The notes under the pieces: model-generated
The model's input: only the letters and a program-made list of their open reading frames with translations
Databases searched by the model: none
Told to the model about the DNA's origin: nothing
Source of the DNA: Microbacterium oryzae
GTDB lineage: Bacteria > Actinomycetota > Actinomycetes > Actinomycetales > Microbacteriaceae
Length of the DNA: 64,000 nucleotides
Direction: 5' to 3'
Assembly: GCF_009735645.1 (NCBI RefSeq)
Contig: NZ_CP032550.1
Span: 868,001 to 932,000 of the forward strand
Shown here: in pieces, positions 1 to 7,952 of the stretch
Layout of the letters: each line of letters begins with the position of its first letter
How positions within the stretch are numbered: the stretch's first letter is position 1
Position numbers and translations under genes: made by a program

Positions 1-309
1 CTCGACGGTCTCGTCATCCGCGGCGTCGACCGCGACGGCGGCCGTCTCCGGAGCCAGGTCGAGCGCCTGCGCGTGCACCTCGATGACGACTCCGGGAGCC
101 ACCTCGATCTCGGCGGGCTGCGTGAGGTCGTCCGCGTCGAAGAACACGATGGTGCCGAAGATGCCGCTGCGGGTCATCACCCGCGCGCCGGGAACCAGCT
201 GGGCCTGTCGACGCTCCTGCTCCTCCTTCATCTTCTTGGTGCGGCGGCGGGAGCTGACGAACATGAACACCAGCAGCGCGGCCAGGACGACGAGGAGGAG
301 AAGATCCAT
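1..309 (-). CDS. yajC: Preprotein translocase subunit YajC (3' end cut by window edge)
   Basis: Small membrane partner of SecD/SecF that helps the Sec channel export proteins. About 103 residues are visible. The N-terminus is one hydrophobic helix (residues ~1-18), followed at once by a basic patch (RRRTKK) and a cytoplasmic domain with the family signature GARVMTRSGIFGTI near residue 41. This layout is typical of YajC. The visible end is acidic (AADDETVE) and runs off the left edge, where secD would be expected from known actinobacterial gene order. It starts at ATG 309, 84 bp beyond the ruvB stop, and probably belongs to the ruvCAB transcription unit. Confidence 0.9.
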   Translation of the reverse strand, partial: MDLLLLVVLAALLVFMFVSSRRRTKKMKEEQERRQAQLVPGARVMTRSGIFGTIVFFDADDLTQPAEIEVAPGVVIEVHAQALDLAPETAAVAVDAADDETVE

Positions 310-393
310 GGAGGATGCGCCTTTCAGACGTGCGTGAGCCGTCTTCGGCTCGAGGGGAACGACGCCGGAGAGCCCGGCGGAAGTCTCCAGCGA

Positions 394-1434
394 TTATAGG
401 TCATCGAGTTTCAGCGCTGTCTGCCCCTGCGCTGCGTGCACCACGCCGAGGTGCTCGTACGCCTCCGGAGTGGCGACCCGCCCGCGCGGCGTGCGCCCCA
501 TGAAGCCGATGCGCACGAGGTAGGGCTCCACGACGCTCTCGACCGTGTCGGCCTCCTCGCCGACGGAGACCGCCAGCGTGCCGAGGCCCACGGGACCGCC
601 GCGGAATCGCCGCACGAGGGCGTCCAGCACGGCGCGGTCGAGCCGGTCCAGACCGATCGCGTCGACGTCGTACAGCTCGAGAGCGGCCCGGACGTCGTCG
701 AGCGACGCCGCTCGGCCGCCGCCGCGCACGAGCGCGTAGTCCCGCACGCGACGCAGCAGTCGATTCGCGATGCGCGGCGTGCCGCGCGAGCGGCGCGCGA
801 TCTCGTCGCGCTGCGGACCCGCGAGGTCCATCCCGATGACGCGCGCGGAGCGGGCGATGACCTGCTCGAGCTCCTCGGGTTCGTAGTACTCGAGGTGGGC
901 GGTGAACCCGAAGCGGTCGCGCAGCGGATTCGGCAGCATGCCCGACCGGGTCGTCGCGCCGACGAGGGTGAACGGAGCGAGGTCCAGCGGGATGCTCGTC
1001 GCGCCGGCGCCTTTGCCCACCATGATGTCGATGCGGAAGTCCTCCATGGCGAGGTACAGCATCTCCTCGGCCGTGCGGGCCATCCGATGGATCTCGTCGA
1101 TGAAGAGCACCTCGCCCGGTACGAGACTCGACAGCAGCGCGGCGAGGTCGCCGGCGTGCTGGATGGCCGGGCCGCTCGACATGCGCAGCGGCCGGTCGCT
1201 CTCGTGGGCGATGATCATCGCCAGGGTGGTCTTGCCGAGGCCGGGAGGGCCGGCGAGGAGGATGTGGTCGGCGGGGCGCTCCTGGATGCGCGCGGCGTCG
1301 AGGAGGAGCTGCAGCTGCCCGCGCACCTTGTGCTGGCCGACGAACTCCTCCAGGCTCGCCGGCCGCAGGGCGCCCTCGATGGCGAGCTCGGTGTCGTCCG
1401 CGGGCTCCGGCGAGATGGCGTCCCGCTCAGCCAC
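394..1434 (-). CDS. ruvB: Holliday junction branch migration DNA helicase RuvB
   Basis: Hexameric AAA+ motor that drives branch migration of Holliday junctions together with RuvA. It has 346 residues, the normal family length. Walker A is GPPGLGKTT at ~62-70 and Walker B is FIDEIHR at ~111-117. A sensor/arginine-finger region (GATTRSG, then LRDRFG) follows, and a C-terminal winged helix ends the protein (RTPRGR near the end). The start codon overlaps the end of ruvA by 8 nt, so the two are translationally coupled. It is the third gene of a leftward ruvC-ruvA-ruvB unit that continues into yajC. Confidence 0.97.
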   Translation of the reverse strand: MAERDAISPEPADDTELAIEGALRPASLEEFVGQHKVRGQLQLLLDAARIQERPADHILLAGPPGLGKTTLAMIIAHESDRPLRMSSGPAIQHAGDLAALLSSLVPGEVLFIDEIHRMARTAEEMLYLAMEDFRIDIMVGKGAGATSIPLDLAPFTLVGATTRSGMLPNPLRDRFGFTAHLEYYEPEELEQVIARSARVIGMDLAGPQRDEIARRSRGTPRIANRLLRRVRDYALVRGGGRAASLDDVRAALELYDVDAIGLDRLDRAVLDALVRRFRGGPVGLGTLAVSVGEEADTVESVVEPYLVRIGFMGRTPRGRVATPEAYEHLGVVHAAQGQTALKLDDL

Positions 1435-2050
1435 GAGGGCCTCCCGGCTGCGCGGGGCCGAGCGCGGCGAGCGTCAGGCGCAGGAGGGCGGGAACCGACG
1501 CGCGGTCGGCGTCGGAGGCGGTCTCCGCGGCCGACGCGACCGCGTCCACGGCGACGCGCTCTGGCCATCCGAGACCCGCGACGGCCTGGGTGACCTGCGC
1601 GAGCACCGCGTCCGGCGCTGCCGCCCCGCGTGCCGCGGCGGCCGGCGACGGCGGGGCGAGGCGGCCCTGCAGCTGCAGGGCGATGAGCTTCGCGGTCTTG
1701 GGGCCGATGCCGGAGACCTTGCGGAACGGCTTGTCGTCCTCGTTCGCGACGGCCTCGGCGATCTGATCGATGGTGAGACCCGACAGCACGCCGAGGGCGG
1801 ACTTCGGGCCGACGCCGGTGACGCCGAGGAGGATCGCGAAGACCTCGAGCTCCTCGCGCTCGGCGAAGCCGAACAGCGCGAGCTGGTCCTCCCGCACGAT
1901 GAGGTGCGTGTGGAGGAAGAGCTCCTCCCCCTGCCTCGCGATGCGCGCGACGTCGACCGGCACGGCGACCGAGAAGCCGACTCCCCCCACCTCGACGATC
2001 ACGCTGTCGGATCCGGTGTGCAGCACGGTTCCGCGCAGTGTCGAGATCAT
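1427..2050 (-). CDS. ruvA: Holliday junction branch migration protein RuvA
   Basis: Tetrameric protein that holds the four-way DNA junction flat and loads RuvB. It has 207 residues. The N-terminal OB fold (MISTLRGTV, then [10 protein letters not shown]) is followed by two helix-hairpin-helix stretches ([13 protein letters not shown] and [13 protein letters not shown], ~75-130), an Ala/Pro-rich linker and a C-terminal RuvB-binding domain, the standard order. It starts at ATG 2050 with no Shine-Dalgarno. A TAGGCT hexamer lies 7 nt upstream, so it may also be transcribed from its own leaderless promoter inside the ruv operon. Confidence 0.96.
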   Translation of the reverse strand: MISTLRGTVLHTGSDSVIVEVGGVGFSVAVPVDVARIARQGEELFLHTHLIVREDQLALFGFAEREELEVFAILLGVTGVGPKSALGVLSGLTIDQIAEAVANEDDKPFRKVSGIGPKTAKLIALQLQGRLAPPSPAAAARGAAAPDAVLAQVTQAVAGLGWPERVAVDAVASAAETASDADRASVPALLRLTLAALGPAQPGGPRG

Positions 2051-2057
2051 GACGTCC

Positions 2058-2063
2058 AGCCTA
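2058..2063 (-). promoter_or_regulatory. Putative -10 hexamer for leaderless ruvA transcript
   Basis: On the minus strand TAGGCT sits 7 nt before the ruvA ATG. It fits the actinobacterial TANNNT -10 consensus, and the spacing puts the transcription start at the start codon. No clear -35 is visible. Confidence 0.5.
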
Positions 2064-2097
2064 CGGTGCGCTCGTACCTATGTTCGATGCGACACGC

Positions 2098-2667
2098 TCA
2101 GCGTGCGAGGGCGCCGCGGTTGCGCGTGCGCTTCTCGGCCTCGGCCCAGGCGCGCTGAGCGGGGGTGAGGGCCGCGTCCGCGGCGGCCTCCGCCGGCGCG
2201 CCGCGCCACGCGTGGCACAGAGCGAGAGCGAGCGCGTCCGCCGCGTCCGCGGGGCGAGGGAGCTCTTCGAGGCGCAGCACGCGGGCGACCATGGTCTGCA
2301 CCTGCAGCTTGTCGGCCGACCCGTACCCGGTGATCGCGGCCTTGACCTCGCTCGGGGTGTGCGTGGCGGTCGGCAGGCCCGCCTCGGCCGCGAGCAGCAG
2401 GGCGACACCCGCGGCCTGCGCGGTGCCCATGACCGTGGAGCGGTTCTGCTGAGCGAAGACGCGCTCGACGGCGACGACCTCCGGACGGTGCTCCTCGAGG
2501 ACGACGCGGATGCCGGCGGCGATGATCGCGAGCCGTTCGGCGACCGACGCGTCCACCGGCGAGCGGACGACGCCGACGTGCACGAGGGTCGCCGTGCGGT
2601 CCCGCCGCACGTCGACGATGCCGACACCGCAGCGGGTGAGACCGGGGTCGATGCCGAGCACGCGCAT
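2098..2667 (-). CDS. ruvC: Crossover junction endodeoxyribonuclease RuvC
   Basis: Dimeric resolvase that cuts Holliday junctions held by RuvAB. It has 189 residues. The RNase H-like core is clear: LGIDPGLTRCGVG with the first catalytic Asp at 7, VVAVERVFA with Glu at ~68, QAAGVALL, then the C-terminal acidic pair in DAADALALALCHA. A basic C-terminal tail (EKRTRNRGALAR) follows. It starts at ATG 2667. A TAGGCT hexamer 6 nt upstream and no Shine-Dalgarno suggest a leaderless mRNA. It is the first gene of the ruv operon; 47 bp separate it from ruvA. Confidence 0.95.
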   Translation of the reverse strand: MRVLGIDPGLTRCGVGIVDVRRDRTATLVHVGVVRSPVDASVAERLAIIAAGIRVVLEEHRPEVVAVERVFAQQNRSTVMGTAQAAGVALLLAAEAGLPTATHTPSEVKAAITGYGSADKLQVQTMVARVLRLEELPRPADAADALALALCHAWRGAPAEAAADAALTPAQRAWAEAEKRTRNRGALAR

Positions 2668-2673
2668 GCCGTC

Positions 2674-2679
2674 AGCCTA
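2674..2679 (-). promoter_or_regulatory. Putative -10 hexamer for leaderless ruvC transcript
   Basis: TAGGCT on the minus strand, 6 nt before the ruvC ATG and with no Shine-Dalgarno between. Same layout as at ruvA, ftsY, ligA and mnmA in this window. Confidence 0.55.
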
Positions 2680-2783
2680 CGCCGGGGGTCTGACGGCGGC
2701 GTGACGCGGGCGGGTCGCGGGCGGGGAGCACGAGTGCGGGAGTGCGGGGTGGCGCGCTCGGGCGAGGCGGGGTGGCGCGAGGC

Positions 2784-2800
2784 GGGGTGGGGTGGGCGGG
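2784..2800 (+). other. Canonical G-quadruplex motif
   Basis: Four runs of 3-4 G separated by single T, T and C bases (GGGGTGGGGTGGGCGGG). Single-base loops favour a very stable parallel quadruplex. It lies ~120 bp upstream of the ruvC start, on the strand opposite to the coding strand. Folding is inferred from sequence only. Confidence 0.5.
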
Positions 2801-2818
2801 TACGCGAGACGCAGTGTG

Positions 2819-2901
2819 CTCCGAGACAGCGCGTACGCTCGCCGGCATCGCCGCCGCTCCCACACCGCGCGTGGCGCACGCACTCTCGGAGCATCGACGC
2901 G
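2819..2901. repeat. Palindromic intergenic repeat, copy at ruvC
   Basis: An 8-bp inverted pair CTCCGAGA (2819-2826) and TCTCGGAG (2884-2891) encloses a GC-rich middle and is followed by CATCGACGCG. The same ends (CTCCGAGAC..., GTCTCGGAG plus CGTCGACGCG) bound an element at 55137-55200, so this is a dispersed family. The right half also lies inside the 102-bp direct repeat. Confidence 0.6.
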
Positions 2902-2937
2902 CGCGGTCGCGGCCAGACAGCCCCATCGCTCCGACCC
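2836..2937. repeat. 102-bp direct repeat, copy 1
   Basis: Matches 2984-3085 base for base except for four substitutions, with a 148-bp period. It contains the TCTCGGAG arm of the palindromic element. Confidence 0.85.
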
Positions 2938-2983
2938 GGTGCCTGTGCTCGCGACCATCCGCGACGGTCTCAGCCCCCGCGTT

Positions 2984-3085
2984 CGCTCGCCGGCATCGCC
3001 GCCGCTCCCGCACCGCCCGTGACGCACGCACTCTCGGAACATCGACGCGCGCGGTCGCGGCCAGACAGCCCCATCGCTCCGACCC
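2984..3085. repeat. 102-bp direct repeat, copy 2
   Basis: Second copy of 2836-2937 with four mismatches. Here the TCTCGGAG arm has become TCTCGGAA, so this copy no longer forms the full palindrome. Confidence 0.85.
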
Positions 3086-3200
3086 CGTACGCACGCTCAG
3101 GCCGGGCGCAGGCGCGCCCGGAGCCGGTTCACGTCCGCACGCCGCTCCCCGTCCCCGCGCGCAGATGACGCACCGGGCGGCGCGGAGCACGCACCGAGGA

Positions 3201-4196
3201 TCAGCGCTCCAGCACGGGCTGCGCGAGCATCCCACCGAGCGCGGCGGGGAGTGTCGCGAGCAGCGCGTATCGCGGCGGCCTTCGCCGCACCAGGCCGGCG
3301 GCGTGGAGCGTCTCCTCGAGCTCGCGAGGATCGCGGACCTCCCGCCATCCCCACCGCGCCACGTTCGCGTGTTCGCGCAGCAGCCGATCGCGCTGCTTCT
3401 CCGCCAGCACCACCTCGGCCGGCGCTCCGTATGTGCCGTCGTACTTGACCGCGCCATCCGCCTCGCCGATGACCCGTTCGTGCTGCCACCACATGTCCAC
3501 CCGCTGCGCGCGGCCATCCCTCGTCACGATCTGCTCCTGCAGGTGGGGCTCGTCGTAGCCCAGCCACGTCGCCGCGCACCGGCTGACCGACTCGAGCGGC
3601 GTCTCCGCCAGGGGATTCGCGAACGCGATCGCCTCCGACGACCTGCCCGAGCCGCGACCGATGGGCCGGTCGCCGCTCATCTCCGCCAGGTCGTCGCGGC
3701 TGGGAGCATCCGACCGGCGCAGCAGCGCGTCGAACACGGCGACGCCGGCGGCGAGATGACGGGAACGCGCGATGTCGATCGCGGTGTCCGCACGGGACAC
3801 GACGCGCAGCCCGTCGATCTCCACGATGTCGCGCCGGTGCGCGCTCTGATGGATGCGGACCCCGCGCGACGCCCGGGCGGTGCCGGTCTCGGTCAGCAGG
3901 TGGACCTCGGCCGGCTCGGCCAGCACGGGCAGACCCAGCACGGCGGCCGCGGACTCGAGGAAGAGGGTGGTGCCCGGATGGGTGAGGGCCGCCGCGTGCA
4001 CCCGCACCAGGTAGCGGCGCCAGGGAGGCAGCGCGCTCCACCCCGCGTCGTCGACGTACACGCCGCGCGCGACTCGGCGAACCTCGCCGCGCCGCTCCGC
4101 GAGATCGAGACGGATGTCCGCATCGCGCGGCGTCAGCAGCGGCAGCGGCGAGGGGACGAGACGGGGCGGAACGACGAGAGCCGGCATGCGGACCAT
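3201..4196 (-). CDS. AbiEi-like protein with C-terminal PD-(D/E)XK-like (DUF559-type) domain
   Basis: Protein of unknown role, 331 residues from ATG 4196 (ATG 4187 is an alternative). The N-terminus resembles the winged-helix AbiEi antitoxin-like domain (VRRVARGVYVDD at ~39-50). The C-terminus has a nuclease-like pattern: LESVSR (~201-206), RVDMWW with Asp ~234, then VIGEADGAVKYDG (~242-254), fitting an E...D...ExDGxxK restriction-endonuclease-like core. Such actinobacterial proteins are often called AbiEi-family antitoxins, but no AbiEii nucleotidyltransferase toxin lies next to it. It stands alone between two repeat-rich gaps, which suggests an accessory insertion between ruvC and gatB. Function is not known. 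Confidence 0.7.
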   Translation of the reverse strand: MVRMPALVVPPRLVPSPLPLLTPRDADIRLDLAERRGEVRRVARGVYVDDAGWSALPPWRRYLVRVHAAALTHPGTTLFLESAAAVLGLPVLAEPAEVHLLTETGTARASRGVRIHQSAHRRDIVEIDGLRVVSRADTAIDIARSRHLAAGVAVFDALLRRSDAPSRDDLAEMSGDRPIGRGSGRSSEAIAFANPLAETPLESVSRCAATWLGYDEPHLQEQIVTRDGRAQRVDMWWQHERVIGEADGAVKYDGTYGAPAEVVLAEKQRDRLLREHANVARWGWREVRDPRELEETLHAAGLVRRRPPRYALLATLPAALGGMLAQPVLER

Positions 4197-4557
4197 GCTG
4201 GTCTTCACCGGAGCCCGCCAGACGCCTCGAACCAGCGCCGTGAGAGGACACGCCGCCAAGCTCGGGCTGTGCACACGTCGTCGACCGCCGGCACGTGCGA
4301 GGTCAGCGCGCCGAGGCCGCATCGATGCTCGGACACCGCGCCCCTGCGCCGAGACGTCGAGCAGGGCGCGCTGTTTCCGATCGAGCATGCGGCGGAGGCG
4401 GGAACCCGCGGCCTCGGAGCGCCCAACCGGTCCCCGATCTGCGGATGGCCCGGGGCGCTCCGAGACGGCCTCGACGCTCACGCACAGCGCCCCCGCTCCG
4501 AGACCGCGTGCGGGGCACGCGGTCTCAGAGCGGGGGCGCGGGAGAGCACGGGAGGCG
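4197..4557. other. Repeat-bearing intergenic region between the AbiEi-like gene and gatB
   Basis: I see no gene. Several degenerate copies of the CTCCGAGAC motif occur at ~4327-4365, ~4420-4428 and 4457-4466, plus the strong hairpin at 4487-4539. An open frame runs on upstream from the AbiEi-like protein into this gap, but its translation is low-complexity and has no ribosome binding site. Confidence 0.65.
4487..4539 (-). terminator. 25-bp hairpin downstream of gatB built from the CTCCGAGAC repeat
   Basis: Arms 4487-4511 and 4515-4539 pair over 25 bp with one mismatch and a GGG loop. The hairpin begins 18 bp after the gatB stop. It carries the CTCCGAGACCGCGTGC core of the repeat family and has no T-tract, so it may be a terminator, an mRNA 3'-end stabiliser, or both. 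Confidence 0.6.
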
Positions 4558-6072
4558 CTACTGCTGTGCGCGCTCCAGGACGAGCTCGCGGACGCGTGCG
4601 GCGTCCGCCTGGCCCTTCATGGCCTTCATGACGGCGCCGATCACGGCGCCGGCGGCCTGGACCTTGCCGTCCTTGATCTTCGCGAGCACGTCAGGCTGCG
4701 CGGCGAGGGCGTCGTCGATCGCGGCGATGAGCGCCCCGTCATCCGACACGACCGCGAGGCCGCGGGCGTCGACGACCTCCTGCGGGGTCCCCTCCCCTGC
4801 GATGACGCCCTCGAGCACCTGGCGGGCGAGCTTGTCCGTCAGCGTGCCGGCCTCGACGAGACCCTGCAGCGCCGCGACATCGGCGGGCGACACGAGCGCG
4901 GACGGCTCGCGGCCCTCGGCGTTCGCGACGCGCGTGATCTCGCCGGTCCACCACTTGCGGGCGGAGGCGGGCGACGCGCCGGCGGCGACCGTGGCCTCGA
5001 CCTCGGCCAGCAGGCCGCCGTTGGCGACGTCCTGGAACTCCAGGTCGGTGAACCCCCACTGCTCCTTGAGGCGGCGGCGGCGCGCGGACGGCGGCTCGGG
5101 CAGCGCGGCACGCAGCTCCTCGATCAGCTCGAGCGAGGGCTCGACGGGAAGGAGGTCCGGCTCGGGGAAGTAGCGGTAGTCGTCGGCGTCCGACTTCGGA
5201 CGACCGGGCGACGTGGTGCCGGTGTCCTCGTGCCAGTGCCGCGTCTCCTGCGTGATCGTGCCGCCGGCGGCGAGGATGGCCGCCTGACGGCGGATCTCGT
5301 AGCGGACGGCGCGCTCGACCGAGCGCATGGAGTTGACGTTCTTCGTCTCCGTGCGCGTGCCGAGCTTCTCCGCACCCCGCGGACGCAGCGAGACGTTCGC
5401 GTCGCAGCGGATGTTCCCGCGCTCCATGCGGGCCTCGGAGATGCCGAGCCCGCGCGCGATCTCGCGGATGGTCGCGAGGTACGCCTTCGCGAGCTCGGGC
5501 GCGCGATGCTCGGCGCCGAAGATCGGCTTCGTGACGATCTCGACGAGCGGCACGCCCGCGCGGTTGTAGTCGACGAGCGAGTACTCGGCGCCCTGGATGC
5601 GGCCCGACGAGCCGCCGAGGTGCGTGAGCTTGCCCGCGTCCTCCTCCATGTGCGCGCGTTCGATCGGGATGCGGAAGACGTCGCCGCCCTCGAGCTCCAC
5701 CTCGACCTCGCCCTCGAACGCGATCGGCTCGTCGTACTGGCTGATCTGGTAGTTCTTCCCGAGGTCGGGGTAGAAGTAGTTCTTGCGCGCGAACCGGCTC
5801 GACGGCGCGATCGAGCAGCCGAGCGCGAGGCCGAGGCTGATCGACGAGCGGATGGCCTCGGCGTTGACCGTGGGCATCGAGCCGGGAAGGCCCATGTCGA
5901 CGGGCGCGATCAGCGTATTGGGGGCCGCGTCGTGGAACTCCTCGTTGGCGGGGTTGCCCGCCTCGGAGAACATCTTCGTGCGCGTGTTGAGCTCGACGTG
6001 CACCTCGAGGCCGATGACGGGCTCGAACATCTCGAGCGCGGCATCGAAGTCCATCAGCTTGTCCTTGGCCAT
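4558..6072 (-). CDS. gatB: Asp-tRNA(Asn)/Glu-tRNA(Gln) amidotransferase subunit B
   Basis: tRNA-binding and kinase subunit of GatCAB, which converts Glu-tRNA(Gln) and Asp-tRNA(Asn) to their amide forms. 504 residues from ATG 6072. The family signature near the start ([15 protein letters not shown], ~15-29) is followed by MFSEAGN, the catalytic cradle motif LGLALGC, and [16 protein letters not shown]. The C-terminal YqeY-like tail domain is complete and ends ...[10 protein letters not shown]. Its start overlaps the gatA stop by one base (TGATG), so it is coupled to gatA. An in-frame upstream extension is rejected because it lies inside gatA. Confidence 0.96.
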   Translation of the reverse strand: MAKDKLMDFDAALEMFEPVIGLEVHVELNTRTKMFSEAGNPANEEFHDAAPNTLIAPVDMGLPGSMPTVNAEAIRSSISLGLALGCSIAPSSRFARKNYFYPDLGKNYQISQYDEPIAFEGEVEVELEGGDVFRIPIERAHMEEDAGKLTHLGGSSGRIQGAEYSLVDYNRAGVPLVEIVTKPIFGAEHRAPELAKAYLATIREIARGLGISEARMERGNIRCDANVSLRPRGAEKLGTRTETKNVNSMRSVERAVRYEIRRQAAILAAGGTITQETRHWHEDTGTTSPGRPKSDADDYRYFPEPDLLPVEPSLELIEELRAALPEPPSARRRRLKEQWGFTDLEFQDVANGGLLAEVEATVAAGASPASARKWWTGEITRVANAEGREPSALVSPADVAALQGLVEAGTLTDKLARQVLEGVIAGEGTPQEVVDARGLAVVSDDGALIAAIDDALAAQPDVLAKIKDGKVQAAGAVIGAVMKAMKGQADAARVRELVLERAQQ

Positions 6073-7595
6073 CAGCGGGCCCCTCCTTCCGTCGCGCCCA
6101 GCACCGGCGCGCGATCCAGCAGCGGTCCGCCCCACGCGTCCACGAGCAGCGTCTCGAGGGCGGCGCCCACGCGGTACAGCCGCGCGTCCTCACGGGCCGG
6201 CGCCAGGAACTGGATGCCGGTGGGCAGCCCGTCGTCGGACGCGAGCCCCGACGGGATCGAGATCCCGGGGACGCCGGCGAGGTTCGCCGGGATGGTGGTG
6301 AGGTCGTTGAGGTACATCGACAGCGGGTCGTCGACCTTCTCGCCCAGACGGAATGCCGTCGTCGGCGCGGTCGGCGTCGCGATGACGTCGACGTCCGCGA
6401 ACGCGCGGGCGAAGTCCTGCTGGATGAGCGTGCGGACCTTCTGCGCGCTGCCGTAGTACGCGTCGTAGTAGCCCGCGGAGAGGGCGTACGTGCCGAGGAT
6501 GATGCGGCGCTTCACCTCGGGGCCGAAGCCGGCGTCGCGCGTGGCGGACATGACGTCCTCCACGGTGCCGCCGGGCACGTCGACGCGCATGCCGAAGCGC
6601 ACGGAGTCGAACTTGGCCAGGTTGCTCGACGCCTCCGCCGGGAGGATCAGGTAGTAGGCCGCAACGGCGTACTCGAAGTGCGGGGCGCTGATCTCGACGA
6701 TCTCGGCGCCCTGCGCCTCGAGCATCGCGACGGCGTCGCGGAACGACTCCGCCACCCCGGTCTGGAAGCCGCTGTCGGGCAGCTCCTTGACGATGCCGAC
6801 GCGCAGGCCCTTCAGCACATCGCCGCGGGCCCCCTCGCGCGCGGCGGCGGCGAAGGATGGCCATGCGTCGGTGAGCGAGGTGGAGTCGCGCGGGTCGTGC
6901 CCGCCGATCACGTCGTGCAGGAGCGCGGAGTCGAGGACGGTGCGGGTGACGGGGCCGACCTGGTCGAGCGACGAGGCGAGGGCGATCGCGCCGTAGCGGC
7001 TGACGCCGCCGTAGGTCGGCTTCATGCCCACCGTGCCGGTGACGTGCGCGGGCTGGCGGATGGAGCCGCCCGTGTCGGAGCCCAGCGCGAGCGGCGCCTC
7101 GAAGGCGGCCACCGCGGCGGCCGAGCCGCCGCCCGAGCCGCCCGGGATGCGGTCGAGATCCCACGGGTTGCGGGTCGGCCCGTATGCCGAGTGCTCGGTG
7201 GAGGAGCCCATGGCGAACTCGTCCATGTTGGTCTTGCCGAGCGGCACGAGGTCGGCGGCGCGCGCACGGGCGACGACCGTGGCGTCGTAGGGCGACATGT
7301 AGCCCTCGAGGATGCGCGATCCCGAGGTGGAGGGCATGTCGGTCGTGACGAGCACGTCCTTGATGGCCAGCGGCACGCCGGCGAGCGGGCCGAGCTCCTC
7401 CCCGGCCGCGCGGCGGCGGTCGACGTCCTGGGCGACCTCGACGGCGTGATCGCTGACATGGAGGTAGGCGTTCACCTGCCCGTCGACGTCGGCGATGCGG
7501 TCGAGGTGCGCACGCGTGGCCTCGACGCTGGAGATCTCGCCCGCCGCGAGGCGCTCGGCGAGATCGGCGGCGGTCAGTCGGATGATGTCGCTCAC
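6072..7595 (-). CDS. gatA: Asp-tRNA(Asn)/Glu-tRNA(Gln) amidotransferase subunit A
   Basis: Amidase-signature glutaminase subunit of GatCAB that supplies ammonia to GatB. 507 residues from GTG 7595. The Ser-cisSer-Lys triad is intact: Lys79 in GVPLAIKD, Ser154 in [11 protein letters not shown] and Ser178 in [11 protein letters not shown]. The GTG overlaps the gatC stop as GTGA, giving a tightly coupled gatC-gatA-gatB order. A longer open frame continues upstream through gatC, but it has no start support and is antisense to the acyl-CoA ligase further on. Confidence 0.96.
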   Translation of the reverse strand: MSDIIRLTAADLAERLAAGEISSVEATRAHLDRIADVDGQVNAYLHVSDHAVEVAQDVDRRRAAGEELGPLAGVPLAIKDVLVTTDMPSTSGSRILEGYMSPYDATVVARARAADLVPLGKTNMDEFAMGSSTEHSAYGPTRNPWDLDRIPGGSGGGSAAAVAAFEAPLALGSDTGGSIRQPAHVTGTVGMKPTYGGVSRYGAIALASSLDQVGPVTRTVLDSALLHDVIGGHDPRDSTSLTDAWPSFAAAAREGARGDVLKGLRVGIVKELPDSGFQTGVAESFRDAVAMLEAQGAEIVEISAPHFEYAVAAYYLILPAEASSNLAKFDSVRFGMRVDVPGGTVEDVMSATRDAGFGPEVKRRIILGTYALSAGYYDAYYGSAQKVRTLIQQDFARAFADVDVIATPTAPTTAFRLGEKVDDPLSMYLNDLTTIPANLAGVPGISIPSGLASDDGLPTGIQFLAPAREDARLYRVGAALETLLVDAWGGPLLDRAPVLGATEGGAR

Positions 7596-7894
7596 TGCTC
7601 CTCCTCCGCGAGGATCGCGGTCACGCGGAACCGGTCGCCGTCGGCGTCGGGCGCGTTCTGCAGCGCCTGCTCGGTGGTGAGCATGGTGCCCACCTCGTCG
7701 GGACGGAAGACGTTCTGCAGGGCGATCGGATGGCTCGTCGCCGGCACATCGTCGCGCGCGACCTGGCCGACCTTGGCGATGTTGTCGACGATCGCGTCGA
7801 GCTCGCCGGTCAGGCGGGTCACCTCCGCGTCGTCGAGCTGGATCCGGGCGAGCACACCGAGATGGCGCACGAGATCGGGGGTGATTTCTGACAC
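7592..7894 (-). CDS. gatC: Asp-tRNA(Asn)/Glu-tRNA(Gln) amidotransferase subunit C
   Basis: Small belt-like subunit that wraps GatA and GatB and stabilises the complex. 100 residues, the normal size. The N-terminal pattern [30 protein letters not shown] is typical (~8-37), and the end carries the conserved [11 protein letters not shown]. It starts at GTG 7894. A TAGAAT hexamer lies 6 nt upstream, which suggests a leaderless transcript for the whole gatCAB operon. Confidence 0.93.
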   Translation of the reverse strand: MSEITPDLVRHLGVLARIQLDDAEVTRLTGELDAIVDNIAKVGQVARDDVPATSHPIALQNVFRPDEVGTMLTTEQALQNAPDADGDRFRVTAILAEEEQ

Positions 7895-7900
7895 CCCTCG

Positions 7901-7906
7901 ATTCTA
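7901..7906 (-). promoter_or_regulatory. Putative -10 hexamer for leaderless gatC transcript
   Basis: TAGAAT on the minus strand, 6 nt before the gatC GTG. It diverges from a second such element (7941-7946, plus strand), so the 58-bp gap holds two back-to-back leaderless promoters. Confidence 0.55.
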
Positions 7907-7940
7907 GGCGGTGCCTGTCGGGCCATCCGCCGGTCGCCCC

Positions 7941-7946
7941 TAGGCT
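7941..7946 (+). promoter_or_regulatory. Putative -10 hexamer for leaderless acyl-CoA ligase transcript
   Basis: TAGGCT ends 6 nt before the GTG at 7953 and there is no Shine-Dalgarno. No clear -35. Confidence 0.5.
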
Positions 7947-7952
7947 GGACGC

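Larger units (their letters stand above)
2668..3200. other. Repeat-rich intergenic region upstream of ruvC
   Basis: No convincing gene is seen: the open frames here are low-complexity Arg/Pro/Ala translations of repeats. The gap holds the ruvC -10 element, a strongly G-rich tract on the plus strand (2706-2802), a palindromic repeat starting at 2819, and a 102-bp sequence present twice in direct orientation. It is also the downstream flank of the AbiEi-like gene that ends at 3201. Confidence 0.7.

Noticed and set aside
436..1593. Long plus-strand open frame opposite ruvB/ruvA
   Set aside because: Antisense shadow of real genes; high GC leaves few stops in the other frames, and the translation is Arg/Ala/Gly-rich with no domain.
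2672..3517. Minus-strand open frame joining the AbiEi 3' end to the ruvC gap
   Set aside because: It is out of frame with the AbiEi-like protein and spans the 102-bp repeats; no start signal.
4197..4481. 95-residue N-terminal extension of the AbiEi-like protein
   Set aside because: It is low-complexity translation of repeat-bearing DNA without a ribosome binding site; the domain begins right after ATG 4196/4187.
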